Origin: Lysobacterales bacterium
Lineage (GTDB): Bacteria > Pseudomonadota > Gammaproteobacteria > Xanthomonadales > Rhodanobacteraceae
Assembly: GCA_017305135.1 (NCBI GenBank)
Contig: JAFKNA010000009.1
Coordinates: 1 to 64,000 of the forward strand
Direction: 5' to 3'
Length of the DNA stretch: 64,000 bases
Both the position numbers and the translations under genes were made by a program. This document shows, one piece after another, positions 27,217 through 36,163 of this stretch. The notes beneath the pieces were generated by a model. The model was not told where the DNA came from. It saw only the letters and a program-made list of their open reading frames with translations, and did not search any database. Position 1 is the first letter of the stretch, and every line of letters starts with the position of its first letter.

Positions 27217-29445
27217 CTACTTCGGCTCGAGGCCGCGGCGCTTCAGCAGCGGTCCGATCTCCGGGGCATGGCCGGTGAAGTCGCGGAACAGCTCCGAGGC
27301 GTCCTTCGAGCCGCCGCGCGACAGCAGCGTCTCGCGGAAGCGATCGCCGTTGGCGCGGGTCAGCCCGCCGTGCTGCTTGATCCACTCGACCGTGTTGGCG
27401 TCCAGCACCTCCGACCAGATGTAGGAGTAGTAGCCGGCCGCGTAGCCGCTCATGATGTGGCTGAAATACGGCGTGCGATAGCGCGGCGGCACCGGCGGGT
27501 AGTCGATGCCGTCCTTCTTCAGCGCCGCGGCCTCGAACGCCATCACGCCGTCGGCCGCGGGCACCGCGTCCACGCTGCCGATCTGGTGCCAGTTCTGGTC
27601 GAGCATGGCCGCGCCGAGATACTCGGTGGTGCGGAAGCCCTCGTTGAACTGCGCCGCCGCCATCACCTTGTCGAGCAGTTCCTTCGGCATCGCCTCGCCG
27701 GTCTCGTGGTGCTTGGCGTAGTTGGCCAGCACCTCCGGCCAGTCCGCCCACATCTCGTTCACCTGCGAGGGGAACTCGACGAAGTCGCGCGGCACGCTGG
27801 TGCCGGCGAAATACGGATATTTCACGTTCGAGAACATGCCGTGCAACGCATGTCCGAACTCGTGGAACATGGTGGTGGTCTCGTCCCACGTCATCAGCGT
27901 GGGCTGCCCCTCGGGGGGCTTGGGGATGTTGAGGTGGTTGGCGACCACCGGGTGCGTGCCGAACAGCTTGTTCTGCTGCACGTAGGCATTCATCCACGCG
28001 CCACCGCGCTTGGACGGGCGCGCGTAGAGGTCCTCGATGAAGATCGCGAGCTGGCTGCCGTCCTCGTCGAAGACGTCATAGACCAGCACGTCCGGCTGGT
28101 ACACGGGAAGGTCGGTGCGCTGCTTGAACGTGAGGCCATAGAGCTTGCCGGCGGCGAAGAACACGCCGTTCTCCAGCACGTTCTTCGCTTCGAGGTAGGG
28201 TTTGATCTGCGACTCGTCGAAGTCGTACTTCTCCTTGCGCACCTTCTCGGCGTAGAAGGCCCAGTCCCAGGGCTCGAGCTTGAAGGTGGCCTCACCCTTC
28301 GCCTTCTGCTCCTTGTCGATCAGGGCCTGCAGGTCCGCCGCCTCGCGCTTGGCATTGGCAACCGCCGGCGGGGCCAGCTTGCCGAGCATGTCGTTGACGG
28401 CCTGGGTGGTCTTGGCGGTCTGGTTGGCCAGGCTGTAGGAGGCGTAGTCCGGATAGCCCAGCATCTTGGCGCGCTCGACGCGCAGCTTCATGATCTGCGA
28501 CACGATGCCGGTGTTGTCGTACGGGTTGCCACGGCTGCCGCGCGCCACCGAAGCCTCGTGGAGGCGCTGGCGGAGCGCGCGGTTGGTGAGGAAGGCTTCC
28601 GGCGGCTGGCCGGTGGTGTTCTGCAGCGCGATCACGTACTTGCCGTCGAGCTTGCGCGCCTTGGCGGCCTCCGCCGCCGCGGCGATCGCCTCCTCCGGCA
28701 GGCCGTCGAGTTCCTCCCGGGTGTCGACGACGACCGCCGAGTCGTTCACCTCGGCCAGCACGTTCTGGCTGAAGCTGGTGCCGAGCTTGGCCAGTTCGGA
28801 GTTGATCTCCTTGAGGCGCGCCTGGTCGGCCTGGGAGAGTTCGGCGCCGGCGCGCACGAAGTCTTCGTGGTAGCGCTCGAGGAGGCGCAGGTCCTCCGGA
28901 TTGAGGCCCAGCTCCGCGCGCTTGTCGTACAGCGTCTTGACGCGCTTGAACAGCCCGGGATTGAGATAGATGGCATCACGGTGCGCGGCCAGCTTCGGCG
29001 AATAATCGGCCTGGATCGCCTTGCGCGCATCATTGGTGTCGGCGCCGACCAGGCTGAAGAAGAGCGTGGTCGAGCGGTCCAGGGTCTGGCCGGTCTTCTC
29101 CATCGCGACGATGGTGTTGTCGAAGGTCGGCGGCTCGCCGCTGTCGGCGATGACGCTGATTTCCTTGAGCTGCTCGGCCATGCCCTGGTCGAAGGCCGGG
29201 CCGAAGTGCTCGTCGCTGATCTTGTCGAACTGCGGGTACTGGAACGGAAGCGGGCTCGCGGCGAACAGCGGATTGGCTTCCGCAGGTGCCGCCTCGGTCG
29301 GGGCCGGAGCGGCCGCGTTTTCCGCCGGCGCCGGCGCGGTGGCCGTCGCGGTGTCGTTTCCATCAGGCGCGCTGCAGGCGCCGAGAGCGAGCGTGGAGAG
29401 CGCCGCGGCCATGGCCAGCGCGAGAGGATGCTTCATCGGTTTCAT
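27217..29445 (-). CDS. dcp: M3-family peptidyl-dipeptidase, lipoprotein
   Basis: The 742-residue zinc peptidase of the Dcp/oligopeptidase A class has catalytic HEFGH at about 521-525 and the third Glu ligand in the following helix (FVEFPSQVNEMW). An N-terminal lipobox (LSTLALGAC) after a short charged start, then an Ala/Pro-rich linker to about residue 60, mark it as an anchored periplasmic lipoprotein. The start at 29445 has AAGGGT just upstream. Dcp releases C-terminal dipeptides. With the S46, M20 and M13 enzymes it suggests strong peptide utilisation. Confidence 0.9.
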   Translation of the reverse strand: MKPMKHPLALAMAAALSTLALGACSAPDGNDTATATAPAPAENAAAPAPTEAAPAEANPLFAASPLPFQYPQFDKISDEHFGPAFDQGMAEQLKEISVIADSGEPPTFDNTIVAMEKTGQTLDRSTTLFFSLVGADTNDARKAIQADYSPKLAAHRDAIYLNPGLFKRVKTLYDKRAELGLNPEDLRLLERYHEDFVRAGAELSQADQARLKEINSELAKLGTSFSQNVLAEVNDSAVVVDTREELDGLPEEAIAAAAEAAKARKLDGKYVIALQNTTGQPPEAFLTNRALRQRLHEASVARGSRGNPYDNTGIVSQIMKLRVERAKMLGYPDYASYSLANQTAKTTQAVNDMLGKLAPPAVANAKREAADLQALIDKEQKAKGEATFKLEPWDWAFYAEKVRKEKYDFDESQIKPYLEAKNVLENGVFFAAGKLYGLTFKQRTDLPVYQPDVLVYDVFDEDGSQLAIFIEDLYARPSKRGGAWMNAYVQQNKLFGTHPVVANHLNIPKPPEGQPTLMTWDETTTMFHEFGHALHGMFSNVKYPYFAGTSVPRDFVEFPSQVNEMWADWPEVLANYAKHHETGEAMPKELLDKVMAAAQFNEGFRTTEYLGAAMLDQNWHQIGSVDAVPAADGVMAFEAAALKKDGIDYPPVPPRYRTPYFSHIMSGYAAGYYSYIWSEVLDANTVEWIKQHGGLTRANGDRFRETLLSRGGSKDASELFRDFTGHAPEIGPLLKRRGLEPK

Positions 29446-29529
29446 ACCCTTGTGGACACAGGAACCGGCCGAGCCTAGCAAACCCGCCGCCCGGCGACCC
29501 GTGACGAAAGGCATGGCAGGCGCGAAGCG

Positions 29530-29691
29530 CGCCTCCCTGGGAGGGCCGGTCTCCCGACCGGCCGCTGTTGCCTTCGATCACGTCCGCGCGGCTGCGCCGC
29601 GGCCCCTCATCCCGGCCTTCTCTCCCGAGGACACGGGAAAAGCGGGGCGCCGCACCTCCCTGGGACGGCGGGTCTCCCGACCGGCCGCTGT
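29530..29691. repeat. Direct pair of palindromic repeats upstream of the M3 gene
   Basis: Two copies (29530-29568 and 29655-29691) of CCTCCCTGGGA followed by GGTCTCCCGACCGGCC and GCTGT, 86 nt apart. Related but diverged palindromes occur near 30583 and 62350. They fill the 261-nt gap between the peptidase start and the barstar stop. Confidence 0.6.
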
Positions 29692-29706
29692 CCCACAACG
29701 CGCTTT

Positions 29707-30117
29707 TCACGCACCGATCGCGATCACCGCGTGCCAGCGCCAGCCCTGCGCGGCCGCATCGGCGGCGACGCCACCGAGGATTTCAAGCAGGATCGGGAAG
29801 ATGTCACCACCCGAGTCCATCAACCCGGCCGCGCGCTCCAGAACCAGCACCACGCCCTGCCCCGGCAGCCAGGACAGGTCACCGAGGGAATCGGCGAGCG
29901 CATCCCAGTTGTGGCCGAACGACTCCGGGAAATGGAGCGCGAGCGCGATGCGCGTGAGGAGGTCCTGCTTGCCTGTACAGCCGCCAAGATCCACACGGGC
30001 CACGTGAAGACCCCTCCCCGCAGCCGGCGCGAGGATGCGTGGCAGCATCGCCGCCTCGACGAAATGGACGCCAGAGAGCGTGTCCTGCAGCAGCGTGGGT
30101 GGCGCGTTGCGGCTCAC
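29707..30117 (-). CDS. Barstar-family ribonuclease inhibitor
   Basis: The 136-residue cytoplasmic protein has a barstar fold (HVARVDLGGCTGKQDLLTRI, then HFPESFGHNWDALADSLGDL, the hallmark region, and a final WHAVIAIG strand). It is intact. The start is GTG (30117), whose bases overlap the terminal TGA of the RNase frame (GTGA), so translation was coupled. Barstar blocks the paired secreted RNase inside the producing cell. Confidence 0.9.
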   Translation of the reverse strand: MSRNAPPTLLQDTLSGVHFVEAAMLPRILAPAAGRGLHVARVDLGGCTGKQDLLTRIALALHFPESFGHNWDALADSLGDLSWLPGQGVVLVLERAAGLMDSGGDIFPILLEILGGVAADAAAQGWRWHAVIAIGA

Positions 30118-30515
30118 GGCTGCACCTCGAAGCGGCGGAAGCTCCGGTAATGATCATCCGTGTACCACTACGCCGAAGGCGGCGTGCCGGCGGCGACGAT
30201 GCGCCGCGCGCCGCGGTCGCGCGCGCCGGGCGTCGGCACCGTGTACTCGCGGTAGGTGCCGCGCGGCGCCTGCGGCAACCGGCGCTCACGGTTCTGGAAC
30301 ACCGCGCCATCCTGCCGATACGGAAACGGGCCACCGCGGGCGATGAGTTCCAGCGTGTTCGCGGCTTCCGGCGGCAGGAAGGCGGGAAGGCCGCGCGCGG
30401 CCGGCGCGCTCTGGCCCGCGCGCTCGTGCACGCCCGTCCAACCCGGCGGCTGCTGCCAGAACCAGGCCAGCGCTCCCAGCGCCGCGACCAGGACGAGGAG
30501 TTTCAGGAAGCGCAT
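30114..30515 (-). pseudogene. Barnase-like (RNase N1/T1) exported ribonuclease with in-frame amber codon
   Basis: The frame starts at 30515 with a signal peptide or N-terminal anchor (MRFLKLLVLVAALGALAWFW). Barnase landmarks follow: YREYTVPTPG with the Glu73-equivalent and RGARRIVAAG with the Arg83/Arg87-equivalents. Codon 116 is TAG (30170-30168). Reading through it gives WYTDDHYRSFRRFEVQP, which holds the His102-equivalent (codon 122), and a TGA that overlaps the barstar start. Translation therefore stops six codons before the catalytic His, and the 115-residue product should be inactive. A GAG-to-TAG or similar single change explains it. Amber suppression or sequencing error cannot be excluded. 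Confidence 0.85.
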
Positions 30516-30743
30516 GCGGATCCCTCATTCCCACCAAGGCGCGCACGATGGCACATCCCCCACCCCGTTTCAGCCTCAAAGCGGCCGGGCGGGAGCCCGG
30601 CCCCCCAAGTGCGCAGGATCCGAAGTCCCGGCGCCTGAGAATGCCGAGCCAGCTCGGCGCGCTTGCTGTACCCGCGGTGCGCCACGACGAAAGCGACCGA
30701 CCGGCGCCCGGGCCTCCAGCGTGCGTGGAAACCCCGCGGCGGA

Positions 30744-31181
30744 TCAGGCGCGCGCCGCCTGCCAGGCCAGCAGTCCGAGGCCGGCGGCCACCAGCGCGAT
30801 CGCCAGCATCTGCACCGGGTTGAGCGACTCGCGGAGCAGCAGCACGCCGACCCCGGTGGTCACCACGAGCGAACCGCCGATGATGAGCGGATTGCCCACC
30901 GCCACTTCGACTCCGCGGCCATAGATCACGAAGGTCAGCACCTCGACGAGGCCGATGGCGACGCCTGCCAGCACCGCCAGCAGCACGCCGCGCGGATTGG
31001 CGTGGATCGCCACCCCGCCAGCGAGCTTCATCCAGGCGAGCAGGCCAAGGCCGAGGAAGGCCGCCACGAACTGCAGGATCACCGCGCCCAGCACCGCCTG
31101 CACGTGGTCCGCCGACAGCTTGATGAAGATGTTGTAGAGGCCGAACATCAGCGCGGCCAGCGCGAGCAGCAGGTAGGGCAT
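30744..31181 (-). CDS. Small DMT/EamA-type membrane protein
   Basis: The 145-residue protein has four or five transmembrane helices ([20 protein letters not shown] at the start, [20 protein letters not shown] in the middle, [16 protein letters not shown] at the end). It is one EamA half, half the length of usual drug/metabolite transporters, like other small DMT proteins that dimerise. The substrate is unknown. It is divergent from kbl and separated from it by 240 nt. Confidence 0.75.
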   Translation of the reverse strand: MPYLLLALAALMFGLYNIFIKLSADHVQAVLGAVILQFVAAFLGLGLLAWMKLAGGVAIHANPRGVLLAVLAGVAIGLVEVLTFVIYGRGVEVAVGNPLIIGGSLVVTTGVGVLLLRESLNPVQMLAIALVAAGLGLLAWQAARA

Positions 31182-31421
31182 CGCCGGCTCCGGTATTGCG
31201 GGCGTGCCAATGATCGCTCATGCCGCCGCGATTCGGGCGCCCCGATTCCAGTTGCTCGCCCCGCCGCCCGTCAACCCGATGGCCCGCGGCGGAACCGCTA
31301 CGTGCCGCATGCTCCAACGTCGACCGACACGCGGCCTGGCTGCTGCGGCAACTGGCGCCCCTGCTCCACGCGTCGGCGGCCGATCGGCGACAATAGCGCT
31401 CTTGCCATCAGGAGCCGCGTC

Positions 31422-32615
31422 ATGACCTACGCCGCCAGGGGCCGCCTCGAGAGCGAGCTCGACTCGATCCGCGAGCAGGGGCTCTACAAGACCGAGCGCA
31501 TCATCACCACGCCGCAGTCGGCGGCGATCCGCACCGACGACGGCCGCGAGGTGCTGAATTTCTGCGCCAACAACTATCTTGGCCTCGCCGACCATCCGGA
31601 CATCATCCAGGCCGCCAAGGATGCGCTGGACACGCATGGCTTCGGCATGGCCTCGGTGCGTTTCATCTGCGGCACGCAGGATCTGCACAAGGAGCTGGAG
31701 CACACCATCGCGCGCTTCTTCGGCACCGACGACGCGATCCTCTACACGAGCTGCTTCGACGCCAACGGCGGGCTGTTCGAGACCATCCTCTCGGACCAGG
31801 ACGTGGTGATTTCCGATGCGCTCAACCACGCCTCGATCATCGACGGCATCCGCCTCAGCAAGGCCGAGCGGCGCCGTTATCCCAACAGCGACATGGCGGC
31901 GCTCGAGCAGCACCTGGCGGAGACGCAGGACAGGCGCACGCGCCTCATCGCCACCGACGGCGTGTTCTCGATGGACGGCCATGTGGCCAGGATCGACGAG
32001 ATCGTCGCGCTCAAGAAGAAGTACAACGCGCTGCTGATGGTGGACGATTCGCATGCCACCGGCTTCGTCGGCCCGACCGGGCGCGGCTCGCCGGAACTGT
32101 TCGGGCTGATGCACGAAGTGGACATCTTCACCTCCACGCTCGGCAAGGCGCTCGGCGGCGGTTCGGGCGGCTTCACCACCGGCCGGCAGGAGATCGTCGA
32201 CATGCTGCGCCAGTGCTCACGGCCCTACCTCTTCTCCAACACCCTGCCGCCGCCGCTGGTGGCGGCCTCGATCAAGGTGTTCGAGATGCTGTCGGCGGGC
32301 CAGGATCTGCGCGAGCGCCTGCAGGCCAACGCCAGGCATTTCCGCGAGCGCATGACGGCCGCGGGCTTCGAGCTGAAACCCGGCAACCATCCCATCGTCC
32401 CGGTGATGCTGCACGACGCCCGCCTGGCGCAGGAATTCGCGAAGGAACTCCTCGCCGAGGGCATCTACGTGATCGGCTTCTTCTTCCCGGTGGTGCCCCA
32501 GGGCGAGGCCCGCATCCGCACGCAGATGAGCGCGGCGCACACGCCGGCGCAGATCGAGCAGGCGGTCGAGGCGTTCGTCACGGTGGGGAAGAAGCTCGGC
32601 GTCATTCCGGCCTGA
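31422..32615 (+). CDS. kbl: Glycine C-acetyltransferase (2-amino-3-ketobutyrate CoA ligase)
   Basis: The 397-residue PLP enzyme belongs to the alpha-oxoamine synthase family. PLP-Lys242 lies in [13 protein letters not shown], the ring-binding Asp/His in VDDSHATGF (207-215), and CoA-binding residues in the C-terminus. Kbl splits 2-amino-3-ketobutyrate to glycine and acetyl-CoA in threonine catabolism. The length and the [13 protein letters not shown] segment favour Kbl over BioF or HemA, which share the fold. The ATG at 31422 has GGAG at 8. The partner tdh is not in the window. Confidence 0.92.
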   Translation: MTYAARGRLESELDSIREQGLYKTERIITTPQSAAIRTDDGREVLNFCANNYLGLADHPDIIQAAKDALDTHGFGMASVRFICGTQDLHKELEHTIARFFGTDDAILYTSCFDANGGLFETILSDQDVVISDALNHASIIDGIRLSKAERRRYPNSDMAALEQHLAETQDRRTRLIATDGVFSMDGHVARIDEIVALKKKYNALLMVDDSHATGFVGPTGRGSPELFGLMHEVDIFTSTLGKALGGGSGGFTTGRQEIVDMLRQCSRPYLFSNTLPPPLVAASIKVFEMLSAGQDLRERLQANARHFRERMTAAGFELKPGNHPIVPVMLHDARLAQEFAKELLAEGIYVIGFFFPVVPQGEARIRTQMSAAHTPAQIEQAVEAFVTVGKKLGVIPA

Positions 32616-32627
32616 AGCGCCGCAATC

Positions 32628-32745
32628 GGGTCGCCTGCACGCGGCCTGCAACGCGGTGCGGCCCTGCACGGGTAGGAGCGAGCGTGCTCGCGACCTGTGC
32701 ACGATGCAAAAGCGAAACGCCGGTCGCCTGCACGCAGGCTTTTGC
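32628..32745. repeat. Composite REP-like repeat cluster
   Basis: GTAGGAGCGAGCGTGCTCGC at 32672 is flanked by two copies of a GTCGCCTGCACG...GCAGGC palindrome. The same module combination occurs at 41277, 48478 and 51574. It lies downstream of kbl. Confidence 0.7.
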
Positions 32746-32781
32746 AGCGCTGGCGCGGCTTTGAAGCGTGTAAACGAAAGC

Positions 32782-32804
32782 GGGCCGGTCGCGTGGACCG
32801 GCCC
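32782..32804 (-). terminator. Terminator between kbl and EF-hand gene
   Basis: GGGCCGGTC-GCGTG-GACCGGCCC makes a 9-bp GC-rich stem. On the minus strand it is followed by a T-rich GCTTTCGTTT, so it terminates the EF-hand transcript 20 nt after its stop. It also faces the end of kbl. Confidence 0.75.
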
Positions 32805-32824
32805 GTCTTCCGGGGTTAGTCGGA

Positions 32825-33106
32825 TCAGCGGTTGCGCTGGTTCTCGAACCAGTAGCGGTACTCCGCTTCGGAGATCCGTCCGTCGTGGTCGGTGTCGATT
32901 TCCTCGAACACCTTGAGCACGGCCGGGTACGGAATCAGCTCTTCCTTGGTCAGGTAGCCGTCGCGGTTGGTGTCGCTGTCGCTCCACTCCGGCGCGGCCG
33001 GACGCGGGTAGGGATCCTGCTTGGTCTTCTCGGCCGTCTGTGCCGCGACCACCGTGGAACCGAGGGCAAATGCGGCGGCGATCAAGGAAACGTGCAGTGC
33101 TTTCAT
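32825..33106 (-). CDS. Exported EF-hand calcium-binding protein
   Basis: The 93-residue protein has a signal peptide (residues 1-22, ending VVAAQ) and two canonical 12-residue EF loops, DTNRDGYLTKEE and DTDHDGRISEAE, forming one EF-hand pair. It probably binds Ca2+ in the periplasm; the partner is unknown. The ATG at 33106 follows GGAG at 8 nt, and a terminator follows the stop. Confidence 0.85.
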   Translation of the reverse strand: MKALHVSLIAAAFALGSTVVAAQTAEKTKQDPYPRPAAPEWSDSDTNRDGYLTKEELIPYPAVLKVFEEIDTDHDGRISEAEYRYWFENQRNR

Positions 33107-33220
33107 CGCGTTTTCTCCCATCGTGGATTCGGTTCCGAGGATAGGGAGAGCGGCTGGCCGCTCTCTGAACGCGTAAGCCACGAGGCCGGATCGTTCAGCT
33201 TCCAATCCGTGCCGGCGCGA

Positions 33221-33487
33221 TCAATGCGTGGTGAAACCGGCGCAGTCCTCGCTCGCGATCTCCTCGCGCTCGACCCGCTCCACCCGCGCCGCGGGTGGCC
33301 CCTGGTGCAACCAGGCCTCGAGCGCGCCGACCGCTTCCGCGCTGCCATGCGCGAGCACCTCGACGCGGCCGTCGGGCAGGTTCTTCGCATATCCGGTGAT
33401 GCCGAGTGTCAGCGCCCGCTCGTGGGTGGCGGCGCGGAAGAAGACGCCCTGCACGCGGCCGGATACGAGAAAGCGCGTCGCCTTCAT
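33221..33487 (-). CDS. acyP: Acylphosphatase
   Basis: The 88-residue enzyme hydrolyses acyl phosphates such as acetyl phosphate. Signature [11 protein letters not shown] (8-18) carries catalytic Arg18, and [13 protein letters not shown] carries Asn36. The ATG overlaps the TlpA-like stop by four bases (ATGA), making it the last gene of the yihY-tlpA-acyP operon. Confidence 0.92.
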   Translation of the reverse strand: MKATRFLVSGRVQGVFFRAATHERALTLGITGYAKNLPDGRVEVLAHGSAEAVGALEAWLHQGPPAARVERVEREEIASEDCAGFTTH

Positions 33488-33969
33488 GGCTCCTTCGCGG
33501 GTGCGGCGGCAGCGATGGCCCTGTCGAGATCGGCGGCGGTGATCGGCCCGGTGAACTTCTGCGCCACGCGTCCGTCCGGCGCGATCAGGTACGTGGTCGG
33601 CAACCCGCGCGGCGTGTCGAAATCCGGCGGCGGCTCGAACACGTCGACCTGCGCCAGCGGATAGCTGACCGGATGCGCCTTCGCGAACGCCTCGAGTTCC
33701 GCCTTGTCCGTGTCCTCGTAGGCGAGGCCGATGGCGCGGACGTTCGCATGCGCCTTCACGTAGTCGGAAATGTCCGGCATCTCCTTGATGCAGGGCGAGC
33801 ACCAGGTGGCCCAGAAGTTGACGATCACCCAGCGGCCGCGCTCGGCGGCGAGGTCGAAGCCCTGCCCGTCCAGCGTGGCGACCTTGAGCGCCGGCCGTTC
33901 CGCGTCAGCGGCGGCCAGCGGGGCGGCGGCGAAGGACACCAGAATGAGCAGGGCGGCAAGGGCTTTCAT
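33484..33969 (-). CDS. TlpA/ResA-like periplasmic thioredoxin
   Basis: The 161-residue protein has a signal peptide (1-20) and a thioredoxin fold with active site W56-C57-S-P-C60, then a cis-Pro loop in [14 protein letters not shown]. It is probably a disulfide reductase of the periplasm (cytochrome c maturation or repair type). It overlaps both neighbours by four bases (ATGA). Confidence 0.88.
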   Translation of the reverse strand: MKALAALLILVSFAAAPLAAADAERPALKVATLDGQGFDLAAERGRWVIVNFWATWCSPCIKEMPDISDYVKAHANVRAIGLAYEDTDKAELEAFAKAHPVSYPLAQVDVFEPPPDFDTPRGLPTTYLIAPDGRVAQKFTGPITAADLDRAIAAAAPAKEP

Positions 33970-35264
33970 GTGGGCAGCGCGGGCTCGACGCCGGGGTCGG
34001 CAGGCGATGGTACATCGGCCGGGAAGAGCTCCGCCAAGGACACGTCCAGCGCCTCGCACACCTCCTGCCCGAGACGCCCGACCAGATCCTGCACCCCCGG
34101 GCGCAGGCCGAGCCGCGGCGGCGGCGCATCGAGCGCCAGCCGGTAGCGGCCCTCGTCGTAGATCTCGCGCAGGGACACCCGCGCGAGGTCGCGCACCACC
34201 AGCCATTCGCCGAGTTCGCTCCGCTGCACCACGCCGACCCGGTGCAGGTCGCCGAGGTAGCGCTGCAGCAGGTCGTCGGTGAGGAAGGGCAAGGCGGCGA
34301 GGAGGTCGTCGCTGCTGCGTCCGCGTCCGGCACGCTGCGCCGTGACCAGCTGGCCGATGACGCAGAGCAGGCCGGAGAACTCGTGGCCGCGCGCGAGCCG
34401 CGCCGAGGGCGGGCGGTAGTCGAAGGCGCTGAGCGAGGCGGTGATCGAGGCGCCAAGCAGCACGATGATCCAGGACAGGTAGATCCACAGGATGAAGATC
34501 GGCACCAGCGCCAGCGCGCCGTAGATGCGCTGGTAGCTTGCGAAACTGGTGGCGTAGAAGGCGAAGCCGCGCTTGGCGGCCTCGAACAGCACCGCCGCGA
34601 TCAGCGCGCCGGCCAGCGCGTGGGCGATGCGCACGGCGCGGTTCGGGATCACCACGTAGGCCGCGACCAGCGCCGCCCAGGTGATGAGGAACGGAGCGAT
34701 CGCCAGCATGCGCGCCTTGATCGAGAACTGCGCCTCGGCGGCGTCGATGAAGGGCAGCGCGAAGGCGTAGGAACTGATGGCCAGCGCCGCCACCAGCAGC
34801 AGCGGCCCGAGCGTCAGCGCGGTCCAGTAGATGACGAAGCGCGAGGTCGCGCTGCGCGTCACCTGCACGCGCCAGATGCGGTTGAAGGCGTCCTCGATGC
34901 TCATCATCAGCGACACCGCGCTGAACAGCAGCACCAGCACGCCGATGGCGGTGGCCTTGCTGGCGCTGTCGGCGAACTCGGTGATGTAGCCCTGCACCGC
35001 GCTCCCGGCCGCCGGCACGAAGTTCTGGAACACCCAGTTCGTCAGGTCGCCGCGCCAGTCGGCGAACACCGGAAACGCCGCCAGCACGCCCAGCACCGCG
35101 GCGGTCAACGGCACCAGCGCGAACAATGTCGTGTAGGCCAGCGCGCCCGCGGTCTGCAGGCAGCGATCTTCCAGGAAGCGCTCCCAGGTGAAGCTGAAGA
35201 ACGCGACCGTGCGCTCGCGGTCGCTGAGGATGGCATGGAGCCGCTGGCGCAGTCTGGCTGGCAT
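33966..35264 (-). CDS. yihY: YihY/virulence factor BrkB-family inner-membrane protein
   Basis: The 432-residue protein has six transmembrane helices in the first 285 residues (ALAYTTLFALVPLTAAVLGV; LMMSIEDAFNRIW; YGALALVPIFILWIYLSWII) and a winged-helix-like cytoplasmic C-terminus of about 140 residues, as in the longer Xanthomonadales versions. The family was once misnamed RNase BN; its function is not settled. It is first in the operon. A TAGGCT -10 candidate lies 6 nt from the ATG at 35264 with no Shine-Dalgarno, so the mRNA may be leaderless. Confidence 0.88.
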   Translation of the reverse strand: MPARLRQRLHAILSDRERTVAFFSFTWERFLEDRCLQTAGALAYTTLFALVPLTAAVLGVLAAFPVFADWRGDLTNWVFQNFVPAAGSAVQGYITEFADSASKATAIGVLVLLFSAVSLMMSIEDAFNRIWRVQVTRSATSRFVIYWTALTLGPLLLVAALAISSYAFALPFIDAAEAQFSIKARMLAIAPFLITWAALVAAYVVIPNRAVRIAHALAGALIAAVLFEAAKRGFAFYATSFASYQRIYGALALVPIFILWIYLSWIIVLLGASITASLSAFDYRPPSARLARGHEFSGLLCVIGQLVTAQRAGRGRSSDDLLAALPFLTDDLLQRYLGDLHRVGVVQRSELGEWLVVRDLARVSLREIYDEGRYRLALDAPPPRLGLRPGVQDLVGRLGQEVCEALDVSLAELFPADVPSPADPGVEPALPT

Positions 35265-35360
35265 TCCGGCAGCCTAGCAGATGGCTTGGAAACGCCGCCG
35301 CCGTCAGCCGCCCAGGGTCGACCTGCAGCGCCGTGTACGCGGGCCGCAGCACGCGAGTCA

Positions 35361-35506
35361 ATGTGGGCGCGCTTCAGCCGCGATGCTCTCTCCCTCCTGC
35401 CCGGCCACACGCATCGGACTGACTGCGCGCGCCGGAGCGCGCGCGAACGCCGCAGGCGGCCCGAAGGGCGGCAGGCAGGAAGCCTGCCGTACTCCCTCCC
35501 ACAACA
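35361..35506. repeat. Second copy of the composite repeat
   Basis: A CGCTTCAGCCGCGATG palindrome half is followed by the 95-bp block 35412-35506, matching 17104-17200 except for two single-base length changes. The spacer between the two modules differs in sequence between the copies, so the modules were assembled rather than copied as one unit. I see nothing else in the 423-nt gap between yihY and the DUF2069 gene. Confidence 0.8.
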
Positions 35507-35687
35507 TCCGTTGCAGCCCACGGCGTCGGGCTCTATGGTCGCTGCCCCAGCAAGCACCGGCAGGCGTGCACATGATCCAGCCAGATCCATTGCGACGGGT
35601 AGCGCGCGCCGCCCCCACGGCGCGAGCATCCGCTTCCAAGGCAGGCGTTCTGCCGGCCGGCGGCAGCCACGGACGCGGGCTCGCCCG

Positions 35688-36026
35688 ATGAACGCCCGCC
35701 GCGCCGGGCTGCTCGCCTGGGTCCTGCTGGTGCTGCTGCAACCAGCCTGGTATCTCTGGTTGGCGCCGCCCGCCGGAGCGCCCGCGGCGCTGGCGCTCGC
35801 GCTCACCCTGCCGCCACTGCTGCTGCCGGCCCTGGCGCTGCGCAAGGGCCTCGGCCGGGCTCTGCTGTGGGCGGGCATGCTCGCGCTGTTCTACTTCTGC
35901 CACGGCATCGTCGCCGCTTGGGTGGTGCCGGCGACACGCGTACCTGCGGTTGCCGAGGCGCTGTTATCCGCCATCCTGGTAATGAGCCTGGGATTCGGAG
36001 CCAGGCGCGGCCCGCGCCCCGCCTGA
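35688..36026 (+). CDS. DUF2069-family small membrane protein
   Basis: The 112-residue protein has three to four hydrophobic helices (AGLLAWVLLVLLQPAWYLWL at the start) and the conserved LFYFCHGI segment near residue 68. It matches DUF2069 inner-membrane proteins; the function is unknown. It often sits near yihY and wrbA in gammaproteobacteria. I looked for wrbA in the gap and found none. Confidence 0.8.
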   Translation: MNARRAGLLAWVLLVLLQPAWYLWLAPPAGAPAALALALTLPPLLLPALALRKGLGRALLWAGMLALFYFCHGIVAAWVVPATRVPAVAEALLSAILVMSLGFGARRGPRPA

Positions 36027-36163
36027 GGCTTCGCGCCCCGACCCGCAAGGGCTGGGCGATCCGGCCGCTGCCGTCGCGTGGCGCTCCTGCATCGTCGGGC
36101 GCCCGAACCGACCGCAAGCGCGCATGGCTCAACCGCTGTTCTCCTCCGCCTCGCCGGCGCCAC

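Noticed and set aside
29530-29691. Possible CRISPR-like pair of repeats
   Set aside because: There are only two copies, each itself palindromic with unequal edges, which fits REP-like elements and not a CRISPR array.
35265-35687. wrbA expected between yihY and DUF2069
   Set aside because: I looked for the flavodoxin motifs in all frames and found only repeat sequence.
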